DNA of 13,677 nt from Bacteroidota bacterium. GTDB taxonomy: Bacteria > Bacteroidota > Bacteroidia > Cytophagales > Cyclobacteriaceae. The DNA lies in the NCBI GenBank assembly GCA_003242315.1, contig QGUY01000090.1, forward strand, positions 1 through 13,677, read 5' to 3'. Of the stretch, positions 1 to 6,135 are shown piece after piece. Both the position numbers and the translations under genes were made by a program. The notes under the pieces were generated by a model. The model saw only the letters and a program-made list of their open reading frames with translations, had not been told where the DNA came from and did no database searches. Each line of letters begins with the position of its first letter. Within the stretch, counting starts at the first letter, position 1.

Positions 1-312
1 GTTAAAATTCACATTCCTTCCTGTGCGAACGACCGCCTGGTATTTTACAACCAGTTCGTAATCAAACAATTCCCGGACTATGTAAAGTACATCATGATGG
101 TGATGAAAACGCTCAACATGGATCAGCAGACAAGCCAGGTCGTGCTGTGGGGTTACCTCGGTAAGAACTCGCCGCACTATCACGAGTTTTACAAGTACAT
201 TAACAACGTCATGTTCGGCGCACGTCCGCGCTTCCTGCAGTTCGGATACCCGTTTGATGAAATTCAGGATCATCAATACCTGGATCTGTACGGGATGCAC
301 CTCCTCGAATAG
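1..312 (+). CDS. DUF3822 family protein, C-terminal part
   Basis: The reading frame is open from the first base and ends at TAG 310-312, so only about the last 103 residues are present and no start is visible. The visible part reads VKIHIPSCANDRLVFYNQF at its beginning and ends FGYPFDEIQDHQYLDLYGMHLLE-like (last residues MHLLE). This matches my memory of the C-terminus of DUF3822, a Bacteroidota family of unknown function that usually sits directly upstream of coaD. No catalytic residues can be assigned. It is 11 bp from coaD on the same strand, so the two are probably co-transcribed. The assignment to DUF3822 rests on this motif and on synteny, not on a search. Confidence 0.75.
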   Translation, partial: VKIHIPSCANDRLVFYNQFVIKQFPDYVKYIMMVMKTLNMDQQTSQVVLWGYLGKNSPHYHEFYKYINNVMFGARPRFLQFGYPFDEIQDHQYLDLYGMHLLE

Positions 313-324
313 CGAGCATCGCTA
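310..324 (+). promoter_or_regulatory. Small inverted repeat filling the DUF3822-coaD spacer
   Basis: TAGCGA (310-315) and TCGCTA (319-324) are perfect inverted arms of 6 bp around the 3-nt loop GCA. The left arm contains the stop codon of the upstream gene and the right arm ends on the A of the coaD ATG. In RNA this could partly mask the coaD start until a ribosome finishes the upstream gene. It is short and may be chance. Confidence 0.25.
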
Positions 325-779
325 TGAAAAAAATTGCGCTCTTCCCCGGCTCGTTCGATCCTTTTACGAAAGGTCATGAAGACATAGTTCTTCGCGGACT
401 TAAATTGTTCGATGAAATCATCATCGCACTGGGTCACAATACCAAGAAAACCTCCCGATACTTTGAGTTGAACTACATGGTTGAGAAGATCCGCTCAACC
501 TTTGCTGCCTATCCGGCAATTCGTGTAGAGCCGTTCCAGGAACTCACGGCCGAGTTCGCCCGGAAACACGGGGCACGATATATTTTGAGGGGACTGAGAA
601 ATACAACGGACTTCGAATACGAAAACAGTATATCACAGGTAAACCGTTACCTCAATAATGACCTGGAGACAGTGTTCCTGATTACTTCTCCCGAATACGC
701 AGCCATTAACTCATCCATCATCCGGGAAGTACATCAGTATGGGGGCGACGTGTCGAAATTTTTGCCCTATAAACTCTGA
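324..779 (+). CDS. coaD: Pantetheine-phosphate adenylyltransferase
   Basis: CoaD catalyses ATP + 4'-phosphopantetheine to dephospho-CoA + diphosphate, the penultimate step of CoA synthesis in the cytoplasm. The 151-residue length is usual for the bacterial enzyme. The nucleotidyltransferase signature is complete: GSFDPFTKGHED at residues 9-20, with T15 and H18 of the TxGH motif. RGLRN (89-93) and the ISSS-like NSSIIRE (129-135) near the C-terminus are the other conserved blocks. The ATG at 324 is chosen because MKKIALFPGSFDP is the normal N-terminus of the family. There is no clear Shine-Dalgarno, as usual for Bacteroidota. The 3' end overlaps the last 13 bp of the Nudix gene on the other strand. 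Confidence 0.97.
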   Translation: MKKIALFPGSFDPFTKGHEDIVLRGLKLFDEIIIALGHNTKKTSRYFELNYMVEKIRSTFAAYPAIRVEPFQELTAEFARKHGARYILRGLRNTTDFEYENSISQVNRYLNNDLETVFLITSPEYAAINSSIIREVHQYGGDVSKFLPYKL

Positions 780-1462
780 GGCGGAATCTTCAGCTCGAAC
801 AGCGCATAGTACTGCTGAAAGACGTAGCTGATAGACTCATAGGAGTGATCCAGCGCATGGTATACCTCCTTCTTCCGCATCCAACGCACTTCTTCAATGT
901 CTTCATCAGCGTTCGGTTTCATTCGGCTGTCATCCACCACATCCATCGCGTACCAACGGGTCTTTTTTAGCATCGGCCGCCGGTTCATGGTGTACGTGTG
1001 CCAGGTAGTGCAAATTTTGCGGTCGAGCTTAACGGTAACATTGCATTCCTCCTCCACCTCGCGAATGGCGGTGTCCTTGTAGCGTTCCCCATTTTCCTTT
1101 TTTCCTTTGGGAAGATCCCATTTCTTGAGGCGATAAATCATGAGGAATTTTTCCTTCTTTCGTACCAACCCTCCGGCTGCCTTGATCACCTTGAACTTCT
1201 TTTTGAAGTACGCCCTGACCTTGTCGTATTCCGGTATGGACAGGTACAGCGACAGCAGGGCTGTCGGAACATTGGAGTTCAGATAATCAAGGATGATATC
1301 AAGGTCCTTCTCCCAGACGTTGCGAATGTGAACATGATTGATCAGCGATGCACGGGAGATCGGGCCGGCGGCGGCGTCAATGCTAACGTTAACATGTCCC
1401 GGGTCCGGTTCCTCATTGCCCTTCAACAACCGGACGGGGATATCGTTGATGAAAACAATCAT
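767..1462 (-). CDS. Nudix hydrolase with N-terminal extension
   Basis: This 231-residue protein carries a Nudix box at residues 120-142: G120, E126, R134-E135, E138-E139 fit GX5EX7REUXEEXGU, except that the penultimate Gly is Asn141. It is preceded by WDLPKGK (115-121). Nudix enzymes cleave nucleoside diphosphates linked to another moiety using Mg2+ bound by the box glutamates; the substrate here is unknown. The first ~90 residues (start MIVFINDIPVR) form a separate non-Nudix segment that I believe is common in Bacteroidota homologues. ATG at 1460-1462 is preferred over an in-frame TTG at 1522, which would add 20 basic and aromatic residues. The gene is convergent with coaD, overlapping it by 13 bp, and divergent from pyrE. 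Confidence 0.88.
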   Translation of the reverse strand: MIVFINDIPVRLLKGNEEPDPGHVNVSIDAAAGPISRASLINHVHIRNVWEKDLDIILDYLNSNVPTALLSLYLSIPEYDKVRAYFKKKFKVIKAAGGLVRKKEKFLMIYRLKKWDLPKGKKENGERYKDTAIREVEEECNVTVKLDRKICTTWHTYTMNRRPMLKKTRWYAMDVVDDSRMKPNADEDIEEVRWMRKKEVYHALDHSYESISYVFQQYYALFELKIPPQSL

Positions 1463-1560
1463 GAAAAATCTGGTTAAGCGCCACCATGTTCGCAAAAGAA
1501 TAAATAATTTCCTCGCGGGCAAGCATCGCGCGCGTTTTTTGGGTGCGCCCTTTCAAAAAG

Positions 1561-1591
1561 CTGGAAACGTTTCGCCAAAACCCTATATTTC
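1561..1591 (+). promoter_or_regulatory. Weak promoter-like site for pyrE
   Basis: CTG (1561-1563), 20 bp, then TATATTTC (1584-1591) fits the Bacteroidota consensus TTG-N(19-21)-TAnnTTTG with one mismatch in each box. If real, transcription would begin about at the pyrE ATG (1596), giving a leaderless or nearly leaderless mRNA. This is a weak match and should be treated as a guess. Confidence 0.2.
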
Positions 1592-1595
1592 GCCC

Positions 1596-2246
1596 ATGCC
1601 GATCATTAAAGTTCAGGAGCGGACGGCAGCTCGTATCGCCTCCCTCCTTCTACAGATAGAAGCCATAAAACTTAACGTTGAAAGACCATTCACCTGGGCC
1701 TCCGGTTGGAAGTCGCCCATCTATTGCGATAATCGATTGTCGCTCTCCTATCCCGACATCCGTCGCGAGATCAAGGAAGGATTGGTTTCAGCCATCCGTG
1801 AAAATTACTTCACAGCTGAGGTCATCGCCGGCGTAGCAACAGCCGGCATTCCCCAGGCTGCCCTGGTGGCCGAGGCCATGAATCTTCCGATGATCTACGT
1901 GCGATCCAAACCCAAGGATCACGGAATGGAAAATCTCGTTGAAGGACGCATCGTTAAAGGTCACCGTGCCGTCGTCGTGGAAGACCTGGTCTCAACGGGA
2001 AGCAGTTCCCTGAGAGCCGTCCAGGCACTGCGCGAACGCGGCATCCAGGTAATCGGTATGGTCTCCGTCTTCAACTACGGTTTTGATGTGGCCAGCAAAA
2101 ATTTCTACGAAGCCGACACGTCGCTAATCTGTCTCTCAGACTACAGCCACCTGTTGCGCTACGCGATTGATCAGAAGTACATCACCCAGGAACAACTGGT
2201 GTCGCTGAAAGCATGGCGGGTGGATCCGGCGAACTGGAGGAGGTGA
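1596..2246 (+). CDS. pyrE: Orotate phosphoribosyltransferase
   Basis: PyrE joins orotate to PRPP to give orotidine 5'-monophosphate, the fifth step of de novo pyrimidine synthesis in the cytoplasm. The 216-residue protein has the family landmarks in order: FTWASGWKSPIYCDNR (32-47), YVRSKPKDHG (101-110), which holds conserved basic active-site residues, and the type I PRT PRPP-binding loop VVVEDLVSTGSSS (126-138) with the acidic pair E129-D130. ATG at 1596 is chosen because MPIIKVQERTAARIAS leads straight into the conserved first helix. The frame is open further upstream to a TTG at 1338, but that part overlaps the Nudix gene and has no PyrE-like sequence. A tandem 8-bp repeat starts one base after the stop codon. 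Confidence 0.96.
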   Translation: MPIIKVQERTAARIASLLLQIEAIKLNVERPFTWASGWKSPIYCDNRLSLSYPDIRREIKEGLVSAIRENYFTAEVIAGVATAGIPQAALVAEAMNLPMIYVRSKPKDHGMENLVEGRIVKGHRAVVVEDLVSTGSSSLRAVQALRERGIQVIGMVSVFNYGFDVASKNFYEADTSLICLSDYSHLLRYAIDQKYITQEQLVSLKAWRVDPANWRR

Positions 2247-2247
2247 C

Positions 2248-2279
2248 GTGTTTACGTGTTTAGGTGTTTACGTGTTTAC
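2248..2279 (+). repeat. Four tandem copies of an 8-bp unit
   Basis: GTGTTTAC, GTGTTTAG, GTGTTTAC and GTGTTTAC follow each other without gaps (2248-2255, 2256-2263, 2264-2271, 2272-2279), followed by a degenerate continuation GTTAGGGCAGTGTGTTAG. Three copies are identical and one differs by its last base. The array starts one base after the pyrE stop. It is non-coding in context. A related GTGTTAACG occurs at 10543-10551, also just after a stop codon. Confidence 0.85.
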
Positions 2280-2369
2280 GTTAGGGCAGTGTGTTAGGAA
2301 TCTGAGGCGTAGTAGTAGCATCGTGCGTGTGCTCACAACGCTGTAGCATAAAGGTTGCCCAACGGCAGG

Positions 2370-2418
2370 CTGCCAACTACTGTCAACTGTGCTACTGCGT
2401 ACTACTGCCAACTGCCTA
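2370..2418. repeat. Degenerate CTGCCAA repeat cluster
   Basis: CTGCCAA (2370-2376), CTACTGTCAA, CTGTGCTA, CTGCGTACTA, CTGCCAA (2405-2411) and CTGCCTA (2412-2418) run on with little else between them. The last unit provides the TAG stop of the minus-strand CysG-N-like gene (complement of CTA 2416-2418). The 13-mer GCGTACTACTGCC (2397-2409) recurs exactly at 10784-10796 and the 8-mer CAACTGCC (2409-2416) recurs at 10803-10810. This points to a family of dispersed intergenic repeats. Confidence 0.65.
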
Positions 2419-2997
2419 CTTCTTCTCGAGCCATGACGCCGTAATCTCATTGAGCGTCTTCACCTTCTCCTTTAGGTCGCCCGCAATACGGTCCCGGATG
2501 CGGTTCATGTTGGTGAGCAGTTCATCGGCTTCGTCGGGCAGGGCAAGTTCAAAGAATTCCCGGATGCGGCGGGCGATGGTGGGCGACTTGCCGTTGGTTG
2601 AAATCCCGATCCGGAGATTTCCTTTGGTGACTATTGAACCCAGGTAGAAGTCGCACAGGTCGGGCGTGTCTGCCACGTTGATCAGGATGCCTCTCTTACG
2701 GGTTTCTTTTCGAATCCTCTCGTGTAAAGCGCGATCGCTCGTGGCGAGTATAACGACGTCTGCACCGACAAGGTCCGTGCGACGGAACTTTCTCGGCAAG
2801 AGCCGAACCCGGGGATGCGATTCCGCGAGTTCACGCACAGGCTCTGAAATGAAAGGAGCGACCACGGTAATGCGTGCCTCCGGACTGTTCTTTAAGATCG
2901 CGGTGAGTTTTTCGAGTCCAACATTGCCTGCACCGACAAGCAACGTGTGCAACTCCTCCAGCTTGAGAAAAACCGGGAATAGACGATTCTGTTCCAT
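2416..2997 (-). CDS. Precorrin-2 dehydrogenase, CysG-N/Met8 type
   Basis: This 193-residue protein resembles the N-terminal half of CysG, yeast Met8p and bacterial SirC, which oxidise precorrin-2 to sirohydrochlorin with NAD+; Met8p and CysG also insert iron to give siroheme. It opens with LFPVFLKLEE and a Rossmann nucleotide loop VGAGNVGLEK (21-30). NVAD (107-110) contains an Asp at the place of the catalytic Asp of CysG/Met8. ISTNGKSPTIARRIREF, further on, is the conserved block of the family. Whether it is also the ferrochelatase cannot be read from the sequence; no separate chelatase is in the window. It is the last gene of the operon, 5 bp after cobA. Its stop codon lies inside an intergenic repeat. 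Confidence 0.9.
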   Translation of the reverse strand: MEQNRLFPVFLKLEELHTLLVGAGNVGLEKLTAILKNSPEARITVVAPFISEPVRELAESHPRVRLLPRKFRRTDLVGADVVILATSDRALHERIRKETRKRGILINVADTPDLCDFYLGSIVTKGNLRIGISTNGKSPTIARRIREFFELALPDEADELLTNMNRIRDRIAGDLKEKVKTLNEITASWLEKK

Positions 2998-3002
2998 GAA
3001 GA

Positions 3003-3779
3003 TTAATGGGCAGCAGACCGAAGCAAATCCCCAAGGTCGGCCTCTTTTGCGAAACGGACAACGTCGCCGACTACAATAACGGCTGGCGAGCCAATTCCCG
3101 CGCGTGCCACTTCGTCGGCAATTGTGGAGACAGTACCTACCACTGAGCGCTGGTCGGGAAGCGTACCATTCTGAATAACGGCAACGGGTGTGGAAGACTT
3201 ACCATACGCCTCAAAGGTCCGCATAATCTCAGCGATCTTCGACAATCCCATGAGGATGACAATTGTGGCCGACGATTGTGCGGCAAGTTGCAGGTCCTCG
3301 GACACGCCACCAGACTTCGTCGTGCCGGTCACAACCCAGAAACTGTCGCTCACGCCGCGGCTCGTAAGCGGAATGTTGACAGCACCGGGAACAGCAAACG
3401 CGCTGCTGACACCGGGGATGACCTGTACTTCAATGCCACGGGCAAGGGCAAATTCAATTTCTTCCTGCGCGCGCCCAAACACAAACGGATCACCGCCTTT
3501 AAGTCGTACCACGTGGCCGTACCGATAAGCGAAGTCAACCATCAGGGTATTGATCTCATCCTGACGAAATGAATGCGCGCCGGCACGCTTACCTACGGAC
3601 CAGGCCGGTATGTCAGGTGGAATGAGTGCGAGGAGCGCGTCGGAAACCAGCGCGTCGTAGAGCACGACGTCAGCCGATTGCAACGCACGGAGACCTTTAA
3701 TCGTCAGCAACTCGGGATCGCCGGGTCCTGCACCGATCAAGGTGATCCTGGGCGCACCATGTCCGGCTTCCTGGTTCAT
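3003..3779 (-). CDS. cobA: Uroporphyrinogen-III C-methyltransferase
   Basis: CobA (SUMT) transfers two methyl groups from S-adenosylmethionine to uroporphyrinogen III, making precorrin-2, the branch point to siroheme. The 258-residue length matches the single-domain enzyme. Family blocks are all present: ITLIGAGPGDPELLTIKG (12-29), VRLKGGDPFVFGR (91-103), IPGVSSAFAVPG (121-132) and PLTSRGVSDSF (137-147). Its ATG overlaps the stop of the upstream reductase gene as ATGA (3776-3779), so translation is probably coupled. Together with the downstream CysG-N-like gene it supplies the siroheme for the reductase. It corresponds to the C-terminal half of E. coli CysG, here a separate gene. Confidence 0.96.
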   Translation of the reverse strand: MNQEAGHGAPRITLIGAGPGDPELLTIKGLRALQSADVVLYDALVSDALLALIPPDIPAWSVGKRAGAHSFRQDEINTLMVDFAYRYGHVVRLKGGDPFVFGRAQEEIEFALARGIEVQVIPGVSSAFAVPGAVNIPLTSRGVSDSFWVVTGTTKSGGVSEDLQLAAQSSATIVILMGLSKIAEIMRTFEAYGKSSTPVAVIQNGTLPDQRSVVGTVSTIADEVARAGIGSPAVIVVGDVVRFAKEADLGDLLRSAAH

Positions 3780-5893
3780 TTGACTTCAACGCTTACCCGC
3801 TGATTCTCGCGGAATGCAAGCACATCCTTGAGAAACTTATGCGAGTCGTTCATGTATTGCAGGGCAAAGGCCTCAGATGGTTCGTTGCGATTGATGCGCA
3901 GCACGAAATCGCGGAAGTTGCCCACATCGGGGAAGGCGCCTGACTCACAAAAGTTTTTCTGGAACTCGTCGAGAACCTGTATTTGTGTGCTGACGCGAAT
4001 ATCGTTCGTTAGCAGCAACGCCTTGGCCGTGTTGATGAAGGCTCCATAACTGTGATAAATGGAGTCGGCATAGTATCCAAGGTCGAGGGCCTCTGCTGCC
4101 CAACCAATCTTCTCTTCGCTTTCATACAGCAGGGTGGCAACCAGGTCTATGATTACACCAGCACATTCACCAGTTGCCGTGTGAAGAATAAAATTGTGGT
4201 CTTCATCCCAGTCGATATACTCTTCCGGGGTGATGTTTGTGAGATCACCAAGCGGCTTCAGCAACTCGTAGAAGTATTTGCGACCACCGATGCGCTGGTA
4301 GTAGTTATGATAATATTCTCCCTCGAGGGCATTGGCTTCGTAGTCGTCAAGAAGAAGGCGCATCGCAGCCACGCCACGCTTGCTGGGAATCTTGATGATT
4401 TTCTCGGCAACGATACCCTGCCCATCGGAAAGCCGTGCTCCACCGAGCAGCACCACGAGCGCTGGCAGAACGCCACCCTTCTTATCCTTTACCGAACTCC
4501 CGTGGAAGCCAATACTCGCGATAGTATGCTGACCGCATGAGTTAGGGCATCCGCTGATCTTGATCTTTATGTCGTTGTTGAAGATGAGATCCGGGTATTC
4601 TTCCTTGATCATCTTCTCAAGCGCTGCGGCGATACCGTAGCTGCTGGAGATTCCGAGGTTACAGGTGTCTGAGCCCGGGCAAGCCGTAATATCTGCTACA
4701 CTGTCGAAACCAGGTTCAGCCAACGCGAGCTTGTCGAGAGCAGCGAAAAGATGGGGCAACGCCTTCTCACGAACAAACCGGATGAGATACCCCTGGTTGA
4801 CCGTGACACGAAGTTCATTCGCCGCATACTTGTCGACTATGTCGGCAAACTTTCTCGCGTGATCGGAAGAAAGATTTCCAAGAGGCACCTTAACGTACAC
4901 GCCAAAGTATCCCTCCTGCTTTTGAGCGAAGACGTTCGTCTTTCTCCACTTTTCAAATTTTTCCTCGTCAATGACCGGTCGTGCTACGCCATTCAGCTCC
5001 TGTGCCATCACAGGCGGTGGCAGAATGTCGCGATTGATCTTGTATGAATGCACGCTCAACGCCTTTTTTTCTTCCTCCAGCAATTCCATAAAGCGTTCGA
5101 CGCCCAAATTTTCAAGGAGGAATTTGAAGCGTGCCTTCATGCGTCGGGTTCTCTCGCCGTAGCGGTCGAATACCCTGAGCACACCTTCGATGAAAGGAAT
5201 GATCTTGTCTTCATGAAGGAAGTCGTAAACGGGCACAGCGAGGTACGGGTTGGCACCCAGTCCTCCACCGATATACACCTTAAAGCCGCGCTCATTGTCA
5301 CGTATCTTGGGAATGAGTCCTACGTCGTGAATGAACGCAAAGGCTGTATCGTCTTCGCTTGAGCTGAACGATATCTTGAACTTCCTACCCATATCCTGGC
5401 AAATCGGATTGCGCAGGAAGTATTTGAAAGTCTCATAGGCGTAAGGAGACACATCGAAGGGCTCCTTAGGATCCACGCCTGCCGTCGCCGATGCGGTTAC
5501 GTTGCGCACGGTGTTACCGCATGCCTCGCGAATGGTGACGCCGTCTTCTTCAAGCTTCGTCCAGAGTTCCGGCGTGCGGTCAAGACTCACGTGGTGGATC
5601 TGAATATCCTGACGGGTTGTTGCGTGCAGATTGCCGCTCGCATATTCGTCAGAGATATCAGCAATGCGTCGCAGCTGTTGCGTCGTTACGCGTCCGAAAG
5701 GAAGCTTGATGCGCACCATTTGCACGCCCGGCTGACGCTGACCATAAATACCTCTTGACAGACGGAGACTCCTGAATTTATCGTCGTCGATCTTACCCTC
5801 GCGGTACAAACGGATCTGACGCTCCAGGCGGATGATATCCTCCTGGACTACAGGGTTATTGATATCTTCAAGTTCCGTTCGAAAGCTTTGCAT
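3776..5893 (-). CDS. Siroheme sulfite/nitrite reductase with C-terminal extension
   Basis: This 705-residue protein is a ferredoxin-type siroheme reductase: six-electron reduction of sulfite to sulfide, or of nitrite to ammonia. Two ferredoxin-like half domains (about 50-110 and 325-395) alternate with two siroheme/4Fe-4S domains (about 125-285 and 400-540). The cluster ligands are C405, C411, C449 and C453 (CPGSDTC and GCPNSC). Basic siroheme-site residues match E. coli CysI: R94 in TTRQD, R130 in NTVRN, and K171 and K173 in RKFK. About residues 565-695 form an extra helical segment, which I recall being called HEPN-like in Bacteroidota homologues. Sulfite is favoured by comparison with similar Bacteroidota operons, but no cysH/D/N is in view and nitrite cannot be excluded. 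It is first in the operon; ATG 5891-5893. Confidence 0.88.
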   Translation of the reverse strand: MQSFRTELEDINNPVVQEDIIRLERQIRLYREGKIDDDKFRSLRLSRGIYGQRQPGVQMVRIKLPFGRVTTQQLRRIADISDEYASGNLHATTRQDIQIHHVSLDRTPELWTKLEEDGVTIREACGNTVRNVTASATAGVDPKEPFDVSPYAYETFKYFLRNPICQDMGRKFKISFSSSEDDTAFAFIHDVGLIPKIRDNERGFKVYIGGGLGANPYLAVPVYDFLHEDKIIPFIEGVLRVFDRYGERTRRMKARFKFLLENLGVERFMELLEEEKKALSVHSYKINRDILPPPVMAQELNGVARPVIDEEKFEKWRKTNVFAQKQEGYFGVYVKVPLGNLSSDHARKFADIVDKYAANELRVTVNQGYLIRFVREKALPHLFAALDKLALAEPGFDSVADITACPGSDTCNLGISSSYGIAAALEKMIKEEYPDLIFNNDIKIKISGCPNSCGQHTIASIGFHGSSVKDKKGGVLPALVVLLGGARLSDGQGIVAEKIIKIPSKRGVAAMRLLLDDYEANALEGEYYHNYYQRIGGRKYFYELLKPLGDLTNITPEEYIDWDEDHNFILHTATGECAGVIIDLVATLLYESEEKIGWAAEALDLGYYADSIYHSYGAFINTAKALLLTNDIRVSTQIQVLDEFQKNFCESGAFPDVGNFRDFVLRINRNEPSEAFALQYMNDSHKFLKDVLAFRENQRVSVEVK

Positions 5894-5949
5894 AACTACC
5901 CCCTATCTTTTTACCTAGGATGCGGTCACCCAATCTATACTTAGTCTAC

Positions 5950-5990
5950 CGTAAAAGTAGAGTAAATTCAATTCCACTCCAACTTTTACG
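5950..5990 (-). promoter_or_regulatory. Hairpin in the leader RNA of the reductase operon
   Basis: Read on the minus strand, CGUAAAAGU (5990-5982) pairs fully with ACUUUUACG (5958-5950). After a one-base U bulge, GGAGUGGA (5980-5973) pairs over all eight positions with UUUACUCU (5966-5959), including three G-U pairs. The loop is the 6-nt AUUGAA. The G-U pairs are A-C mismatches on the plus strand, so the structure is good only in minus-strand RNA. It lies 57 bp upstream of the reductase start and a few bases after the expected transcription start. No U-run follows, so it is not a simple terminator. Function unknown; a leader control element or a 5'-stabilising stem are both possible. Confidence 0.55.
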
Positions 5991-6000
5991 AGTCTTTTCG

Positions 6001-6037
6001 ACAAATGTATTGCACGATCGGACGTCCTAACATTTGT
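6001..6037. repeat. Inverted repeat overlapping the reductase promoter
   Basis: ACAAATGT (6001-6008) and ACATTTGT (6030-6037) are perfect 8-bp inverted arms separated by 21 bp, 29 bp from arm start to arm start. The left arm overlaps the -7 element of the reductase operon, so a dimeric regulator binding both arms would cover the promoter. The spacer contains a second palindrome, GGACGTCC (6020-6027). No known regulator is assigned. Confidence 0.35.
6002..6009 (-). promoter_or_regulatory. Promoter -7 element for the reductase operon
   Basis: The minus strand reads TACATTTG here, an exact match to the Bacteroidota -7 consensus TAnnTTTG. No good -33 TTG is found 19-21 bp upstream (the bases there read around TGTTAG), so it may depend on an activator. 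Transcription would start near 5995, about 100 nt before the ATG at 5893, and the leader hairpin would lie at the very 5' end. Confidence 0.45.
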
Positions 6038-6135
6038 TTGCCCGCGGTCGAGCATTATTAATACGCTACAAATCAAAAAGATGACCGGGGGGGTCGCAAA
6101 ATGGTTATTTTCGAATTTTTGATAAGAGAACGATC

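Noticed and set aside
998..1477. 159-residue plus-strand frame opposite the Nudix gene
   Set aside because: It lies entirely antisense to a well-supported Nudix protein and its translation has no recognisable family features.
1338..1595. 86-residue N-terminal extension of pyrE
   Set aside because: It begins with TTG, overlaps the Nudix gene on the other strand and is not PyrE-like; the ATG at 1596 gives a protein of normal length.
2248..2279. Possible CRISPR array
   Set aside because: The repeats are 8 bp and directly contiguous without spacers, and no cas gene is near.
4052..4540. 162-residue plus-strand frame opposite the reductase gene
   Set aside because: Antisense shadow of the conserved reductase frame, with low-complexity composition and no motif.
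5894..6135. Known SAM-type riboswitch upstream of the sulfite reductase operon
   Set aside because: Only one bulged hairpin is seen; I could not find the multi-helix core or pseudoknot of a SAM riboswitch class.
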